From Ariolimax columbianus (lineage: Eukaryota; Mollusca; Gastropoda; Stylommatophora; Arionidae): a stretch of 64,000 nucleotides of DNA. The position numbers and the translations under genes were made by a program. Of this stretch, positions 33,737 through 44,588 are shown one piece after another (positions within the stretch are counted from its first letter, which is position 1; each line of letters opens with the position of its first letter). The stretch covers positions 5,720,043 through 5,784,042 of the forward strand of contig JAVGWX010000012.1 of NCBI GenBank assembly GCA_036924085.1, read 5' to 3'. The notes beneath the pieces were generated by a model that saw only the letters and a program-made list of their open reading frames with translations, did no database searches and had not been told where the DNA came from.

Positions 33737-35075
33737 AACAGTTCCACCCCAAACATGAGAGTTTAGGGCAGTGGTGATGTGATGAGAACAAAGGTACCTG
33801 CATGCGTGCCAAGGTCACTCTCTGTCTGGTCATTCCGCTAAGGTCACTCACCGTCTCAACAAAGGAAATCGGAGATGGGGAAAGAATGTACAGGTAGGAA
33901 CTGACCACTGGCGTTCCGATTTGGGGAGTGGGTGGTGAGTGACAGACGGGAGGCCAGCGGAGCTTGCTGCGATAGATGAGTGACAAGTGTTCAGAGTAAT
34001 TCGTTCCAATAACGACTGAATAGAGCCATCTCCCTGTGATCCATTGGTCAGCTCTGATACTGTTTGAGCGTATATAACACTAGACAAAGTTTAGCTCAGG
34101 CAGGCTGGCATGGAGAGGGGATGAGTGAATGTAGATAGGAGTCTGTTTAGCTCACTGACGTAGTAGAAGAGCGATTGATAGACTGTTGTACGAATGTTGG
34201 AGATAAAACAGCATTCGCCATTGAGTCGGGGACAGCTGCTCAATTAGGTGTGTGTGGGTATTTTATATTAATAGATAATCTGAACGTGTGTTGTAAGCAG
34301 GACATCTTGTGAACGAGGTATGTTCTGACGAGTTAAGCGAGTGTGTAGATCGACTGGGTGAGATCTAGATGTGTGTGTAGACACATGGGGAACGAGGTAT
34401 TTCTAGAGTTGTGAGTATACGTAGAATACATTGAATGCATTTTGTCCAGATCGCCCGCCTGAGGAGATTTGAGTGAGGAAGAGATTTTGATAAGGTGTGT
34501 TGAGGCTGCAGTTAAATAGATGTGTGGCTGAGCAGCGCGTGAGCTGCAGTGGTCAGCGACCCATAGCTGACTGCTAGCATCAGGGCCAGCGAACCATAGC
34601 TGCCAAGACCCTTCTACACCTCCACGCGGTGATCCTGGATAACAGGCTGCAGCAGGGCAGACTGGCTAAGGAGAAGGGATCGAAGATGGAATGCTATCCC
34701 GGTACTCAAAAAATGCTTGCTGAAGTCGGATGTGTTGGACCTAAAGGTGCAAATATCGCAGCCAAGCTGTAAACTACGATACAACGCATGCCGTTCTCTG
34801 GACTACATTCTGCTACTTAAGCCCTTTCAGGGTTTGGTAGTGGGAGATTGAGAACCAATGAAGAAGAAGAGGAGATATGTGTGTGATGTGTGTACGGCAA
34901 AAGAACTGGGTTTTTGATAGTTGGGAATTCCATCAATAGCTAATACTTAAAATTTCCGAATTAGTTAATATTTATATTAACATATATATAATATAGGAAT
35001 ATTTAGTTAAGATGATATATATTGTATTGTTTTTGTAATTTCCCTACTCATTTTTCTAGTTTGAGTATTATATAA
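33737..35075 (+). mobile_element. LTR-like element copy, interrupted by an insertion
   Basis: Begins TGTAACAGTTCC and is collinear with the minus-strand copy 62516-61632. Shared segments include CCAGTGGTCAG, a TATATAA box (34072) followed by GACAAAGTTTAGCTC, TAATAGATAAT, CGCCTGCCTGAGG-type sequence, and GGGAATTCCATCAATAGCTA. The terminal CTGCTACA seen in the other copy is missing here. No protease, RT or integrase is associated, so it reads as a solo LTR or LTR fragment. A non-autonomous element of another class is possible. Confidence 0.6.
34520..34880 (+). mobile_element. Nested SINE-like insertion with short GAA tail
   Basis: This block is absent from the otherwise collinear copy at 61632-62516, so the empty site is known. 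It ends AACCAATGAAGAAGAAGAGG, a GAA-type tail like LINE-A. Flanks are AGATGTGTG on the left and AGATATGTGTG on the right, an imperfect target-site duplication. The body is unrecognised. Confidence 0.6.
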
Positions 35076-35099
35076 TAAATATGCCATTTTCTGTGTGCT

Positions 35100-35265
35100 A
35101 TATTATTCTGAAGACCTTTCTATAGCATTTCGACTTGAAGGACTCGAGATTGGGTAACTGTCCATGTTTTGCAGCTGTATGCTGCCATAGGAAAAACACA
35201 GCATCTCAGAATTTGCCCTTTTGTTGGTTTGCTGGAATTCTGCGGTAGATTTCTCAGGTTCAGCA
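35100..35265 (-). mobile_element. LINE RT C-terminal fragment
   Basis: Minus strand: GQILRCCVFPMAAYSCKTWT followed by VTQSRVLQVEML, the Y-x-C-x-T-W signature region. Confidence 0.72.
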
Positions 35266-35271
35266 GGCAAT

Positions 35272-35481
35272 TATTCTGATACCGCACACCTGCATGTTAT
35301 TCTGATACCGCACACCTGCATGTTATTCTGATACCGCACACCTGCATGTTATTCTGATACCGCACACCTGCATGTTATTCTGATACCGCACACCTGCATG
35401 TTATTCTGATACCGCACACCTGCATGTTATTCTGATACCGCACACCTGCATGTTATTCTGATACCGCACACCTGCATGTTA
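35272..35481. repeat. 26-bp minisatellite
   Basis: About eight identical 26-bp units, core ATTCTGATACCGCACACCTG. At its right edge the minus strand reads PPVMGDFNMQV, which may be a LINE endonuclease GDFN motif that seeded the array; that reading is tentative. Confidence 0.95.
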
Positions 35482-35547
35482 AAATCACCCATGACGGGTG
35501 GTAGCCCCCAGGTTGAAGCGCTCTGGATTACATTATACCAAGTTTGT

Positions 35548-35722
35548 CCAACCCTTAGAAAATACAAAAGAAAGCGCACATCCTTACATAAAATGCATGT
35601 TGAATGGATGCACTGGGCCGACAAGGGCGAAATACAAACCTCAGTGCAACGCACACCGTCTTGGGGATTACAGAAATAAGTCGAACCCAAAAAAACAAAA
35701 AAAAACAAAAACAAAAAACAAA
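35548..35722 (+). mobile_element. SINE copy, 5'-truncated
   Basis: Collinear with the body of the SINE at 54195-54443: CCTTACATAAAATGCA, CACTGGGCCGACA, CAGTGCAACGCACACCG, CTTGGGGATTA, then an A-rich tail (AAAAACAAAA). The tRNA-like head is missing. Confidence 0.75.
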
Positions 35723-35784
35723 ACCGGCTCCAGATATGGCCTGTTCAGAACTTTCAATCAGGATAAACAGCGACTGTTCAGAAC

Positions 35785-36345
35785 ATGTTAACAGATTTAG
35801 GTACCTTGGCAGTACTCTGTCTCAGGTTGTTATAACAAGAATAGCTAGGGCAAATAACTGCATTTGGTAGACTTCAAAGTAAGGTGTGGGGTAGGTGAGA
35901 GATCAGGATTCGAACAGAAATTAGCGTCTATGGTGCAGCTGCTCTACCTACTGTCGTACATGCCATGTGAGACTTGACTATCTATAGTCTTCTTGTCGGA
36001 AAATTAAAAAAATTGCACATGCATTGCCTGCGGAAACTACTGAGGATTAGATGGCAAGACATGCCGCCAAATACACATGTGTTAGCGCGATCGGCATGTC
36101 CAGTTTACACAACATGATATGTGCAGCACAGCTGAGACGGACTAGTCACGTAGTAAACATGTCGGATCAACGTCTACGAAAAGAGTTGCTCCACAGGGAA
36201 CTCCAAAATGGCGACAGAGCAAGTGGTGGACTGCGGAAACGCTACAAGCACACTCTTATGAGATCGCCGATCGAGTGAGGTATTGACCATGATAATTGAT
36301 AAGGAATCGCCACCAATCGCCTACACTGGTGCTGCACTATTACCG
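35785..36345 (+). mobile_element. LINE RT-to-C-terminus fragment
   Basis: NRFRYLGSTLSQVV (35790), then degraded frames, then SSLHNMICAAQLRRTSHVVN and LRKELLHRELQNGDRASGG (36051-36278), RKRYKHTL and GIDHDN. These are the C-terminal motifs of the same kind of LINE as 27971-29430. Strongly mutated. Confidence 0.78.
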
Positions 36346-36534
36346 AGGGAGAAGAAATACATTAATTATCAATAATAAATAAGGGGAGACTTACCCAGAG
36401 ACGACCGATGCACAAGTCAGCTCACAACCACACTTCTTCAACTCCGGTAGCAGGGCTGTTCTATTTACTTGGACTAACCGCAATATTGAATTAGGGCTCC
36501 GGTTGTGATTTGTTAAAAGCTATCTTTGAACTCA

Positions 36535-36745
36535 TGCGCTGAACATCTGCAGCAAAACTGCTCGACATACGAGGACGAGAGAAAGCACATGTGGCCATCA
36601 CCAGTGGCAACACTAGACAAGCTCTATGGCAGTGTGGACAGCCTCAGGATGATCGCTGCTTTTTTTTGAAAAAATTCAGGTTGACGTTTGACAGCGTACG
36701 AAAAAAGAAGTAGAAGAAGAAGAAGAAGAAGAAGAAGAAGAAGAA
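36535..36745 (+). mobile_element. LINE-A 3' end fragment
   Basis: Nucleotide-level match to 195-373: GCTGAACATCTGCAGCA, ACAAGCTCTATGGCAGTGT, AGCCTCAGGATGA. It ends CAGCGTACGA and a (GAA)n run to 36745. The reading frame is shifted. Confidence 0.85.
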
Positions 36746-36866
36746 CGCATGCGAACAGTAAATGGCTACAAAGTGGCCGTCAGCGATCACGATAGGCGAA
36801 CAACAAAATATATATTTATTTGTTTGAGTGTGCGCGTGCGTACGAGTGAGTGTGTGTTTGTGAGAG

Positions 36867-37262
36867 TGTGTGAGTGTGTATGTATGTATGTATGTATGTA
36901 TGTATGTATGTATGTATGTATGTATGAATGTATGTATGTATGTATGTATGTATGTATGTATGTATGTATGTATGTATGTATGTATGTATGTATGTGTGCA
37001 TGCATGCATGTATATATGTATGTATGTATGTATATATGTATGTATGCATCTGTGTGTGTGTGTATGTATGTATGTATGTATGTATGTATGTGTGGGGCGT
37101 GTGGGGTGTGTGGGGTGTGTGTGTGTGTGTGTGTATATGTGTATGTATGTACGAATATATGTATACAGATGCGAATGTGTTTATCTGTGTGTGTAGGTGT
37201 GTATATACGCGTGTAAATGTATGTGTTTTTGTGTGTATATGTGTGTATATGTGTATGCATGT
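36867..37262. repeat. (GTAT)n / (GT)n microsatellite
   Basis: Long GTAT run (36871-37000), then mixed TGTG and TATA blocks to 37262. The open frames here (up to 163 codons) are microsatellite artefacts. Confidence 0.97.
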
Positions 37263-37263
37263 A

Positions 37264-38360
37264 CGAGGGGCTTGTCATAAGTCCTGACTATAAAGGAAAA
37301 GGAGGAGGAAGTTGAACTAGACTTGACAAGTATGAACTTCTCTCCTCGACGGGTTTATCCGGTATGGTGCATGGTGCAACACACCTGATTGGCCGTATAT
37401 GCTACTCTAACGGTTTGTCAGAACAATGGAGAAATCAGAGATCAGAATTCTGATAAAATTCTTGATGTTGCAGGAAAAAACACCTACAGAAATACACAGA
37501 GATATGGAACAAGTGTTTGAGGAATTCTGTCCTTCGTATAATTCTGTAAAATCTGATGTAGGCAGTTTAAGCGTGGCCGTTCCCATGTTGCTGATCTTCC
37601 AAGATCAGAAAGACCATCCTCAAAGTGCAGCGGTGAAAATGCTGCAAGAGTGAAGAAAATCGTTGACCAGGATAGGAAAATGACAATTGCAGAGATGTCT
37701 AGGTCAGCAAAACTGAATGAAAGTACAGTTTTCAGAATTTAACACAACAGACTGAACATGAGAAAAGTGTGTGCCCGCTGGGTCCCGCGTCTGATGACAT
37801 GGGAACAGAAACAAATAAGGGTTGATTGCTGTTGCTCAAAATGTGTCGGTCTAAAAACATGTTGCCGACCATTGTGACAGTAAATTCACCATTATGACCC
37901 AGAATCTAAAACTTCCATCATGCAGTGGAAAACCCCGGTCTCACCAACATATGTCAAGCCGATGGCACATAAATCTGGAAAAAAGTGATACTGACTCATT
38001 TTTTGGACGTCAAAGGTGTCATATTTAAAGATTTCCTGCCTCATGCCAATACGGTTAATGGGCAATATTATGCAGATGTCTTTACAAAACTAAAACAGAC
38101 TGACCAGAAAAAGAGAGATACAGTGCACTCAAATTCTGCCTTTGGTTCAAGACAACGCGCCTCGCCCATAAAGCAAGGCTTGTGCTGCAAACAGCCAACG
38201 ATTTGAATATTAAAATTCTTCCACACCCACCATATTCACCGGATCTAGCTACATCGTACTTTTTTTTCTTTTCCGAAAACTTAAAAACCTTTAAAAGTAA
38301 ATCGTTTTGGCAGCGACGAAGATGTGATACTGGCTTGTGATAACTGGTTTAGTTAGAAAA
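37264..38360 (+). mobile_element. Mariner-like transposon, right end missing
   Basis: Left terminal repeat CGAGGGGCTTGTCATAAGTC after TA. Coding remnants include MEKSEIRILIKFLMLQEKTP (37426), QDRKMTIAEM, WVPRLMTWEQK, HYDPESK-like text and PYSPDLATS near 38240. It is collinear with the complete copy 56187-57492 up to about 38360, where the similarity stops, so the right terminal repeat is gone. Stops and frameshifts rule out activity. Confidence 0.85.
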
Positions 38361-38674
38361 ATCATCATCATTTGGCATGTTCTTTATAGAACGTCGCTCC
38401 CATCACAGTTTGTTCTATCCCAAGGACTCTTCGATGAGAAATAATATGGATTTGATTGTGAGAATGTGTGTGTAGGCACAACATTAATATTACCTTTGAC
38501 GTTTCAAAGAAGTCCACGAAATACGTTTGAAACTGTCATGGCGAAATGGCAACACTCAGAACATTGGTTCAGTCAGAATTATTTACTGCTTTCAATTTCA
38601 ACCATACGTCACCAGAAATTACAAATGCAGTACAGTATACTCTGCAAACTGGAAATAGACCTCACATGATTGTA

Positions 38675-38890
38675 TGTGTTTATAAAATTCTGAAAATAGA
38701 CCTCACATGATTGTATGTGTCTATAAAATGCTGAAAATAGACCTCACATGATTGTATGTGTCTATAAAATTCTGAAAATAGACCTCACATGATTGTATGT
38801 GTCTATAAAATTCTGAAAATAGACCTCACATGATTGTATGTGTCTATAAATGCTGAAAATAGACCTCACATGATTGTATGTGTCTTTAAA
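38675..38890. repeat. 41-bp minisatellite
   Basis: Five 41-bp units, core CCTCACATGATTGTATGTGT and CTATAAAATTCTGAAAATAG. Confidence 0.95.
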
Positions 38891-40115
38891 AGGAAGATGA
38901 TTGAGATATTGAATGTTTCAAAGCTGAATTTGTTTTGCATTATAATTATTATATATTCGTGATTATGTTGAGACAACAACGTTTATCTTATGTTTGTATT
39001 CTGCTATCTTTAGGTTGTTAGAAAGATGCGCATGAAAACTGTTATTGACATGTATATTAAATACCACACAACATTTGTAACCCAAGACTGCATGATATTA
39101 TGATGAAATGTACAATACATCCGATCAGCGATATGTTCAATAACCGATCAGTATGTATGGGGAACGGTTCATGTTACAAAACCTTCCTCAATGGGTTTAT
39201 AGATTTGAACTAAAGAAAATATGAATGGTTACTGTATTTATAAAAGTAAGACTAACACGTCCTGCTCACATTGGACATCAGTGGCAGTTATGTACAATCA
39301 ATGGTTTGCCTTTCATTTCTGGGTTCTACTGGCAAAGGCACGTACATTTCCCCCTCAGGCCATAGTTCTTTGGGCGATAGCAGGTTCATTGTGGCCAGTG
39401 TATGAATGCATGTGCCAGTGTATGAATGCATGTGTATCTGTTTGTAATGTGTTGTTGTGCGTTTTTCCACTGTGGCAGTTTTGCAGCACAGAAGTTTTAC
39501 CAATTCTTTCTGAATGGGCAGAAGTGTTCATACTGATTAAAATCTCCAACATGCTCATTCAGACTGGATACAAAATGACCCATAACCCAGCATGTTGCGA
39601 TTGCAAACCAAGTCTGCGCACTTCACATAGGTCTATACGGGACACCATATAATCATGCATTGAATAGAAACCTACTCTGCAAAACTTCGACCATGATGAA
39701 ATATGAACATACCTTGATGGTAGATATGTTAATGTACCAGAAGAAGCTATATAGCAATTAAACAAGCTTCACTTGTCTGAATTGTTCTATCATATTTTAT
39801 CTTCATAATGAAATGTCTGTTACATGTTATTTTTATTTTCTGTACATATATACGATTTCCGGTGATTACTTTTTTCATGTTAATAGGTGTGTCACATTTT
39901 ACAATCTTCTATTCTATAAAATTTTAGGAATTTTAAGTTACAATCAACGATTTTTTAAATAGAATTGGGTCACCTGTTCATTACTATTTATATTGTATTT
40001 TTCACTACATTGGATACAAACTCATACCATGTATTTATATAGCTAACAATATTTGCTTACAACGTTTTAAGTTACAAATAAAAATGTAATATTTTAGTAG
40101 TACTGCATCATCTCT

Positions 40116-40159
<44 letters not shown>
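38891..40159 (+). other. Possible retroposed transcript 3' region with poly(A)
   Basis: AT-rich, non-coding, ending with an AATAAA signal (40077-40082), about 35 bp of sequence, and then an uninterrupted A run of about 41 (40119-40159). That is the layout of a polyadenylated RNA copied into DNA. A 143-codon frame at 39221-39652 has no recognisable domain. Where the copy begins is not visible. A true 3' UTR followed by a chance A run is the alternative. Confidence 0.4.
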
Positions 40160-40160
<1 letters not shown>

Positions 40161-40164
40161 AAAC

Positions 40165-40410
40165 AAAAAACCAATTGACAGACGACAGCATCAGACTGTG
40201 ATACCATTTGTTCCCATTGCTGAGGTAGTCTAGGGGCTTTTAGGCTGAAAACTACAGGCCGCTTCGCCAGAGCTGTCGCCCCGTCGTGTGCTGGCTATGT
40301 TTGTTTATTTAACCCTGATAGAAAGGCAACATACTCTATACCGGGGATTCGAACTCATTGCCGGCACACAGGCACCAAAATCATTCGACCATGCGCTCCT
40401 CATCTCGCAC
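40165..40410 (-). mobile_element. tRNA-like SINE head, degenerate
   Basis: On the minus strand a B-box-like GAGTTCGAATCCCC (about 40353) lies downstream of an A-box-like GGTCGAATGATTTTGG (about 40390). The following 180 bp has no coding potential. The expected A-rich tail is absent at its 3' side, so the class is uncertain. Confidence 0.4.
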
Positions 40411-40438
40411 GTACGTAATGCTAAATATATGGATTTCT

Positions 40439-40995
40439 ACCGTCACCACTGTGAAATAGTTTGTCTAAGCAATCAATCTCCGACACCACTGTGCAATAGT
40501 TTGTCTAAGCAATCAATCACTGACACCACTGTGCAATAGTTTGTCTAAGCAATCGATCACTGACACCACTGTGCAATAGTTTGTCTAAGCAATCAATCTC
40601 CGACACCACTGTGCAATAGTTTGTCTAAGCAATCAATCTCCGACACCACTGTGCAATAGTTTGTCTAAGCAATCAATCTCTGACACCACTGTGCAATAGT
40701 TTGTCTAAGCAATCAATCACTGACACCACTGTGCAATAGTTTGTCTAAGCAATCAATCACTGACACCACTGTGCAATAGTTTGTCTAAGCAATCGATCAC
40801 TGACACCACTGTGCAATAGTTTGTCTAAGCAATCAATCTCCGACACCACTGTGCAATAGTTTGTCTAAGCAATCAATCTCTGACACCACTGTGCAATAGT
40901 TTGTCTAAGCAATCAATCACTGACACCACTGTGCAATAGTTTGTCTAAGCAATCAATCACCGACACCATTGCAATAGTTTGTCTAAGCAATCAAT
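40439..40995. repeat. 40-bp minisatellite
   Basis: Fourteen 40-bp units in exact register, core TTGTCTAAGCAATCAATCAC and CACCACTGTGCAATAG. Sub-types CTC/CAC and AATCAAT/AATCGAT alternate, suggesting an internal duplication of several units. Confidence 0.96.
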
Positions 40996-41406
40996 CAAAC
41001 CCTTTCAGCTTCCTGCAGAGCACAGATCTTTAACAATTATTGGCAATGTTTTTGCCTCCTGTGCCATGCTGTTAGCTCTGTCTATGGCCTTGTTTGTCTA
41101 TATTCTCCACATTTTACATTTCTGTAAAAAAGTGAATTCAAAACAACGATAAGCGGTTTCCTGATTTAATAGTCTAATCGATGACTACAGTCTATTGGTT
41201 GTTATAATACAGGTTTAAACATTCAGATTTAAACAATTTAAAATGTGGTTTTTATATTACCGTTTGTCTTTTAAGCCCGTCATGCATCGCTATTTTATTG
41301 ATTCATTTTAAGTGAAAGAGAAAGCAGTTGGGTCACGCATTTCAAGGTTGTTTTGTGACTTTCACAGATTAGGACGAATCGTACAGAGCTTGTTGTTCCT
41401 TTTCAG
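40996..41406. other. Intron-like sequence
   Basis: Unique AT-rich DNA up to the splice acceptor of the next exon; nothing else seen. Confidence 0.4.
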
Positions 41407-41625
41407 GTAGCAATGTAGCCTTGAAGCAATTTACTAACGACTGCAGCTTTGTTAAAAATATACAGACGGCGACTGGTGCTCTAAGCAACGCTGTCGATGG
41501 TAACACTAATAGTAATTTTAGTGCTGGTTCATGCACATTAAGTTCAGAGTCAGAACGCGGATGTCTGTCACTGATTTTGTCTCTTCCAACAACCGTCAAT
41601 AGAATAAAAATTTACAACAGAGACG
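41407..41625 (+). CDS. Internal exon: first half of a fucolectin/discoidin-like domain
   Basis: A 219-bp exon between the acceptor TTGTTGTTCCTTTTCAG and the donor GTAAGG, phase 1-1, fully open. The translation has NVALKQ at its start, then AVDGNT, SCTLSSESE, CLSLILSLP and VNRIKIYNRDG at its end. This order (N-V-A-L, a-V-D-G-N, Cys, Leu-rich strand, I-Y-N-R) is the hallmark of the N-terminal half of F5/8-type-C-like fucolectin domains. They bind sugars on secreted or membrane proteins and in molluscs are often joined to EGF repeats. The usual W before the D-L strand is replaced (CLSLIL), so the copy is divergent. The next half-exon was not found before the EGF exon at 53953. Confidence 0.75.
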
Positions 41626-41640
41626 GTAAGGTTTCTCTTT

Positions 41641-41641
<1 letters not shown>

Positions 41642-41683
<42 letters not shown>

Positions 41684-41693
41684 CCTCCCTCCC
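41642..41693. repeat. (CT)n / (CCCT)n microsatellite
   Basis: Pure CT run followed by CCCT repeats, 15 bases after the exon donor. Confidence 0.97.
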
Positions 41694-41835
41694 TGAATCT
41701 GCTATTTCTGCATCCAATATTTCAGCTATTCATCCATTTTGATAGATAAGAATCCCTGCAGGCATAGAAAGTGTATCGATGTGGCAGATATTTTCAAACA
41801 TGTCAGATGATAAGATAATAACAAATTAACAATAC

Positions 41836-42145
41836 TATGGTGACTGTTACCTCGAGATATCATTGCATCCACGAATGGTGACTGTTACCTCGAGATATCA
41901 TTGCATATACGCATGGTGGCTGTTACCTCGAACTGACGTTGTGTCCCTGTATCGCGACTGTCACCCCAAGCTAACATGTCCCTCAATCCATGTACGGTGA
42001 CTGTCACCTTAAGTCAACATTATGTCCCTCAATCCCTGCACGGTGACTGTTAACTTAAGCCAATATAATGTCCTTCAGTCCCTTTATGATGACTATCACC
42101 CTGATCTAACATTATGTCCCTGTGTGATGATTGTTACCTCACCTA
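41836..42145. repeat. Diverged tandem repeat (about 38-50 bp)
   Basis: Repeats of (A/G)GTGACTGTTACCTCGAG and ATTATGTCCCT-type blocks with decreasing similarity to the right. Old array. Confidence 0.7.
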
Positions 42146-42390
42146 ACCTGTAGTTAGGGCAGCTGCGTGACCATGCAGGCTTGACACGACTGGCTACTCA
42201 AATTGTTTGTATTTGAAAACAAGACACAGTAAGCTCGTACTTTTGTGGGTAGTGAATCCAAATTCAGATGTGTGCTAATGACTGAATCAGACGAAAAGAA
42301 CATTACAACGAAGTGTTGTTTAAGGTACATGACGAAATAGAACATTTTTAAAAATCGGTATATAAAAACTAATATTTCTCTTCTGATTCT

Positions 42391-42780
42391 TTAGGAACAT
42401 GCGTATGTTCGTGCTGATAATAACTTTAGTGAAGCAGGTGTTCGTTCTTTTTCAGCCAATAAGAAAGTTCCTTCAGAATTAATCACAGGTTTGAAGTTTT
42501 TCTGTTGAGTATCGTGGTCTTCTGGAACATGTTCATTTGGAATCACGAGCCGTGCCGCACTTCTCGGCTTTCCCTTCTGTCTTAGCATGCATTCTAACGA
42601 TTCTGTCTGGCATACAGGCTTACAAAATGGACAGGATGATACATTGTCACTAAGGTCGATTCTTGAAATGAGCGGTGCAACATTACCTACACTATAAATC
42701 TGATTCTCGGCTCTCCCATCTGATCGTACCGTCGGTGGCTCGATTGGCACGCATCCAGTGTTCGTGCAGCGATCTCAGTC
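42391..42780 (-). CDS. Unidentified ORF next to the rDNA pseudogene
   Basis: An open minus-strand frame of about 129 codons, following a TGA at about 42778. It reads CTNTGCVPIEPPTVRSDG early, CPFCKPVCQTESLECML in the middle (five Cys in 17 residues) and ends RTYACS at a TAA. No ATG begins it; GTG at 42750 is the only start-like codon. I do not recognise it. It could be an exon, part of a transposable-element protein, or chance in a GC-balanced stretch. Confidence 0.25.
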
Positions 42781-43351
42781 CAGCCAGGCGGAGTGAGAGC
42801 GCGGGCTTGCCTACCAAGCTAGCCCGCCTCTCCCCGGCACTGTAGCAGGACAAATTTGGTGGAGTCGTACCGATGGTAAGGGTGCGTTACTGTAGTCCGT
42901 ATCGAAAAGCTTTGTCAGTCCGTGTGGTTTGTCAAAGGATAGCGCGTATAGCCAATCTCGACAAATCGTCTCGCTTGTGGTCCTTCTCTGGCAATGAGCT
43001 TGTGACCGGCAAATGGAAAGCAGAAATCGCGCCTAAAGGCCCTGTCCTCGCCCGACCAACCGGTCGGAGAAGGGCAGGCAGCAGGTAAAAATCGCCTTCA
43101 TTCCGAGTAAAAATCATCGCCGGGGCCGTTGGAATTCGCTCTGCACAGAGCGATGCCATCCCTCCCTGAGCGAGCCCGGTCGGTCGGTTGGTGTGTGTAC
43201 GGGGGTCCCGTCCAGGCGGTCCCTAGGTCGACGGAGTGAGGGACGGAACAACCGTCCGTCCGTCAGTCGGTCCCTGCAGCCGTCTTAGAGAGGCTTTTTA
43301 CACATCCATCCTTCGCTGACCGGTGTGTGTGGTTCGTCCGTCCCCGACAGA
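42781..43351 (+). other. rDNA 5' external transcribed spacer-like sequence
   Basis: GC-rich, with runs such as GGTCGGTCGGTTGG and CCGTCCGTCCGTCAGTCGG, immediately upstream of the 18S start. Position and composition fit the 5' ETS. No promoter was identified. Confidence 0.6.
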
Positions 43352-44588
43352 TATCTGGTTGATCCTGCCAGTAGTCATATGCTTGTCTCAAAGATTAAGC
43401 CATTTATGTCTAAGTTCACACTGTCTCCCGGTGAAACCGCGAATGGCTCATTAAATCAGTCGAGGTTCCTTGGATGACACGATCCTACTTGGATAACTGT
43501 GGCAATTCTAGACCTAATACATGCTTACCAAGCTCCGACCCTCGTGGAAAGAGCGCTTTTATTAGTTCAAAACCAATCGTCGTTTCCCCTCGCGGGGCTG
43601 CGGCGTCCACACTGGTGACTCAGGATAACTTTGTGCTGATCGCATGGCCTCATGTGCCGGCGACCCATCTTTCAAATGTCTGCCCTATCAAATGTCGATG
43701 GTACGTGATATGCCTACCATATTTGTAACGGGTAACGGGGAATTAGGTTTCGATTCTGGAGAGGGAGCATGAGAAACGGCTACCACATCCAAGGAAGGCA
43801 GCAGGCGCGCAACTTACCCACTCCCGGCACGGGAAGGTAGTAACGAAAAATAAAAATACGGGACTCTTTCGAGGCCCCGTAATTGGAATGAGTACACTTT
43901 AAACCCTTTAACGAGGATCTATTGGAGGGCAAGTCTGGTACCAGCAGCCGAGGTAATTCCAGCTCCAATAGCGTATATTAAAGTTGTTGCAGTTAAAAAG
44001 CTCGTAGTTAGATCTCAGGCGCAGGCGGGCGGTCCGGCTCGCGCCGGTTCACTGCCCGTTGTCTCCTGCCCTACCGTCTGCCGGCTCTCTCCCACGGGTG
44101 CTCTTCGCTGAGCGTCCATAGTGGTCGGCGCGTTTACCTTGAAAAAACTAGAGTGTTCAAAGCAGGCCTCGGCTGCCTGAATAATTGTGCATGGAATAAT
44201 GGAATAGGACCTCGGTTCTATTTTGTTGGTTTTTGGAACTGGAGGTAATGATTAACAGGGAAAAACGGGGGCATTCGTATTGCGACGTTAGAGGTGAAAT
44301 TCTTGGATCGCCGCAAGACGAGCTACTGCGAAAGCATTTGTCAAGAATGTTTTCATTAATTAAGAACGAAAGTCAGAGGCGCGAAAACGATCAGATACCG
44401 TCGTAGTTCTGACCATAAACGATGCCGACTAGCGATTCGCAGGAGTTGCTTCGATGACTCTGCGGGCAGCTTCCGGGAAACCAAAGTGTTTGGGTTCCGG
44501 GGGAAGTATGGTTGCAAAGCTAAAACTTAAAGGAATTGAAGGGCACCACCAGGAGTGGAGCCTGCGGCTTAATGTGACTCAACACGGC
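43352..44588 (+). pseudogene. 18S rRNA pseudogene (5' ~1.24 kb)
   Basis: Starts TATCTGGTTGATCCTGCCAG and follows small-subunit rRNA through CCAATAGCGTATATTAAAG, GGTGAAATTCTTGGATCGCC and CTTAATGTGACTCAACACGG, where it breaks off; about 560 bases of 18S are missing. Changes fall at nearly invariant sites: AGCCATTTATGTC for AGCCATGCATGTC near the start, GCAGCCGAGGTAA for GCAGCCGCGGTAA (the 530 loop), and AATTGAAGGGC for AATTGACGGAAGGGC (four bases lost). These argue against function. The rest is well preserved, including an animal-type GC-rich expansion at 44010-44130. Confidence 0.9.

Noticed and set aside
36749..37287. ORFs of 108-163 codons on both strands
   Set aside because: They are (GTAT)n/(GT)n translations.
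39221..39652. 143-codon plus ORF
   Set aside because: No domain, low-complexity Cys/Met stretch, lies in a 3'-UTR-like region.
40439..40995. CRISPR-like appearance of regular repeats
   Set aside because: Direct head-to-tail 40-bp units without unique spacers in a eukaryotic sequence; a minisatellite. The same holds for the other arrays.
43474..43728. ORFs inside 18S sequence (also 42873-43159)
   Set aside because: They are translations of rRNA/ETS sequence.
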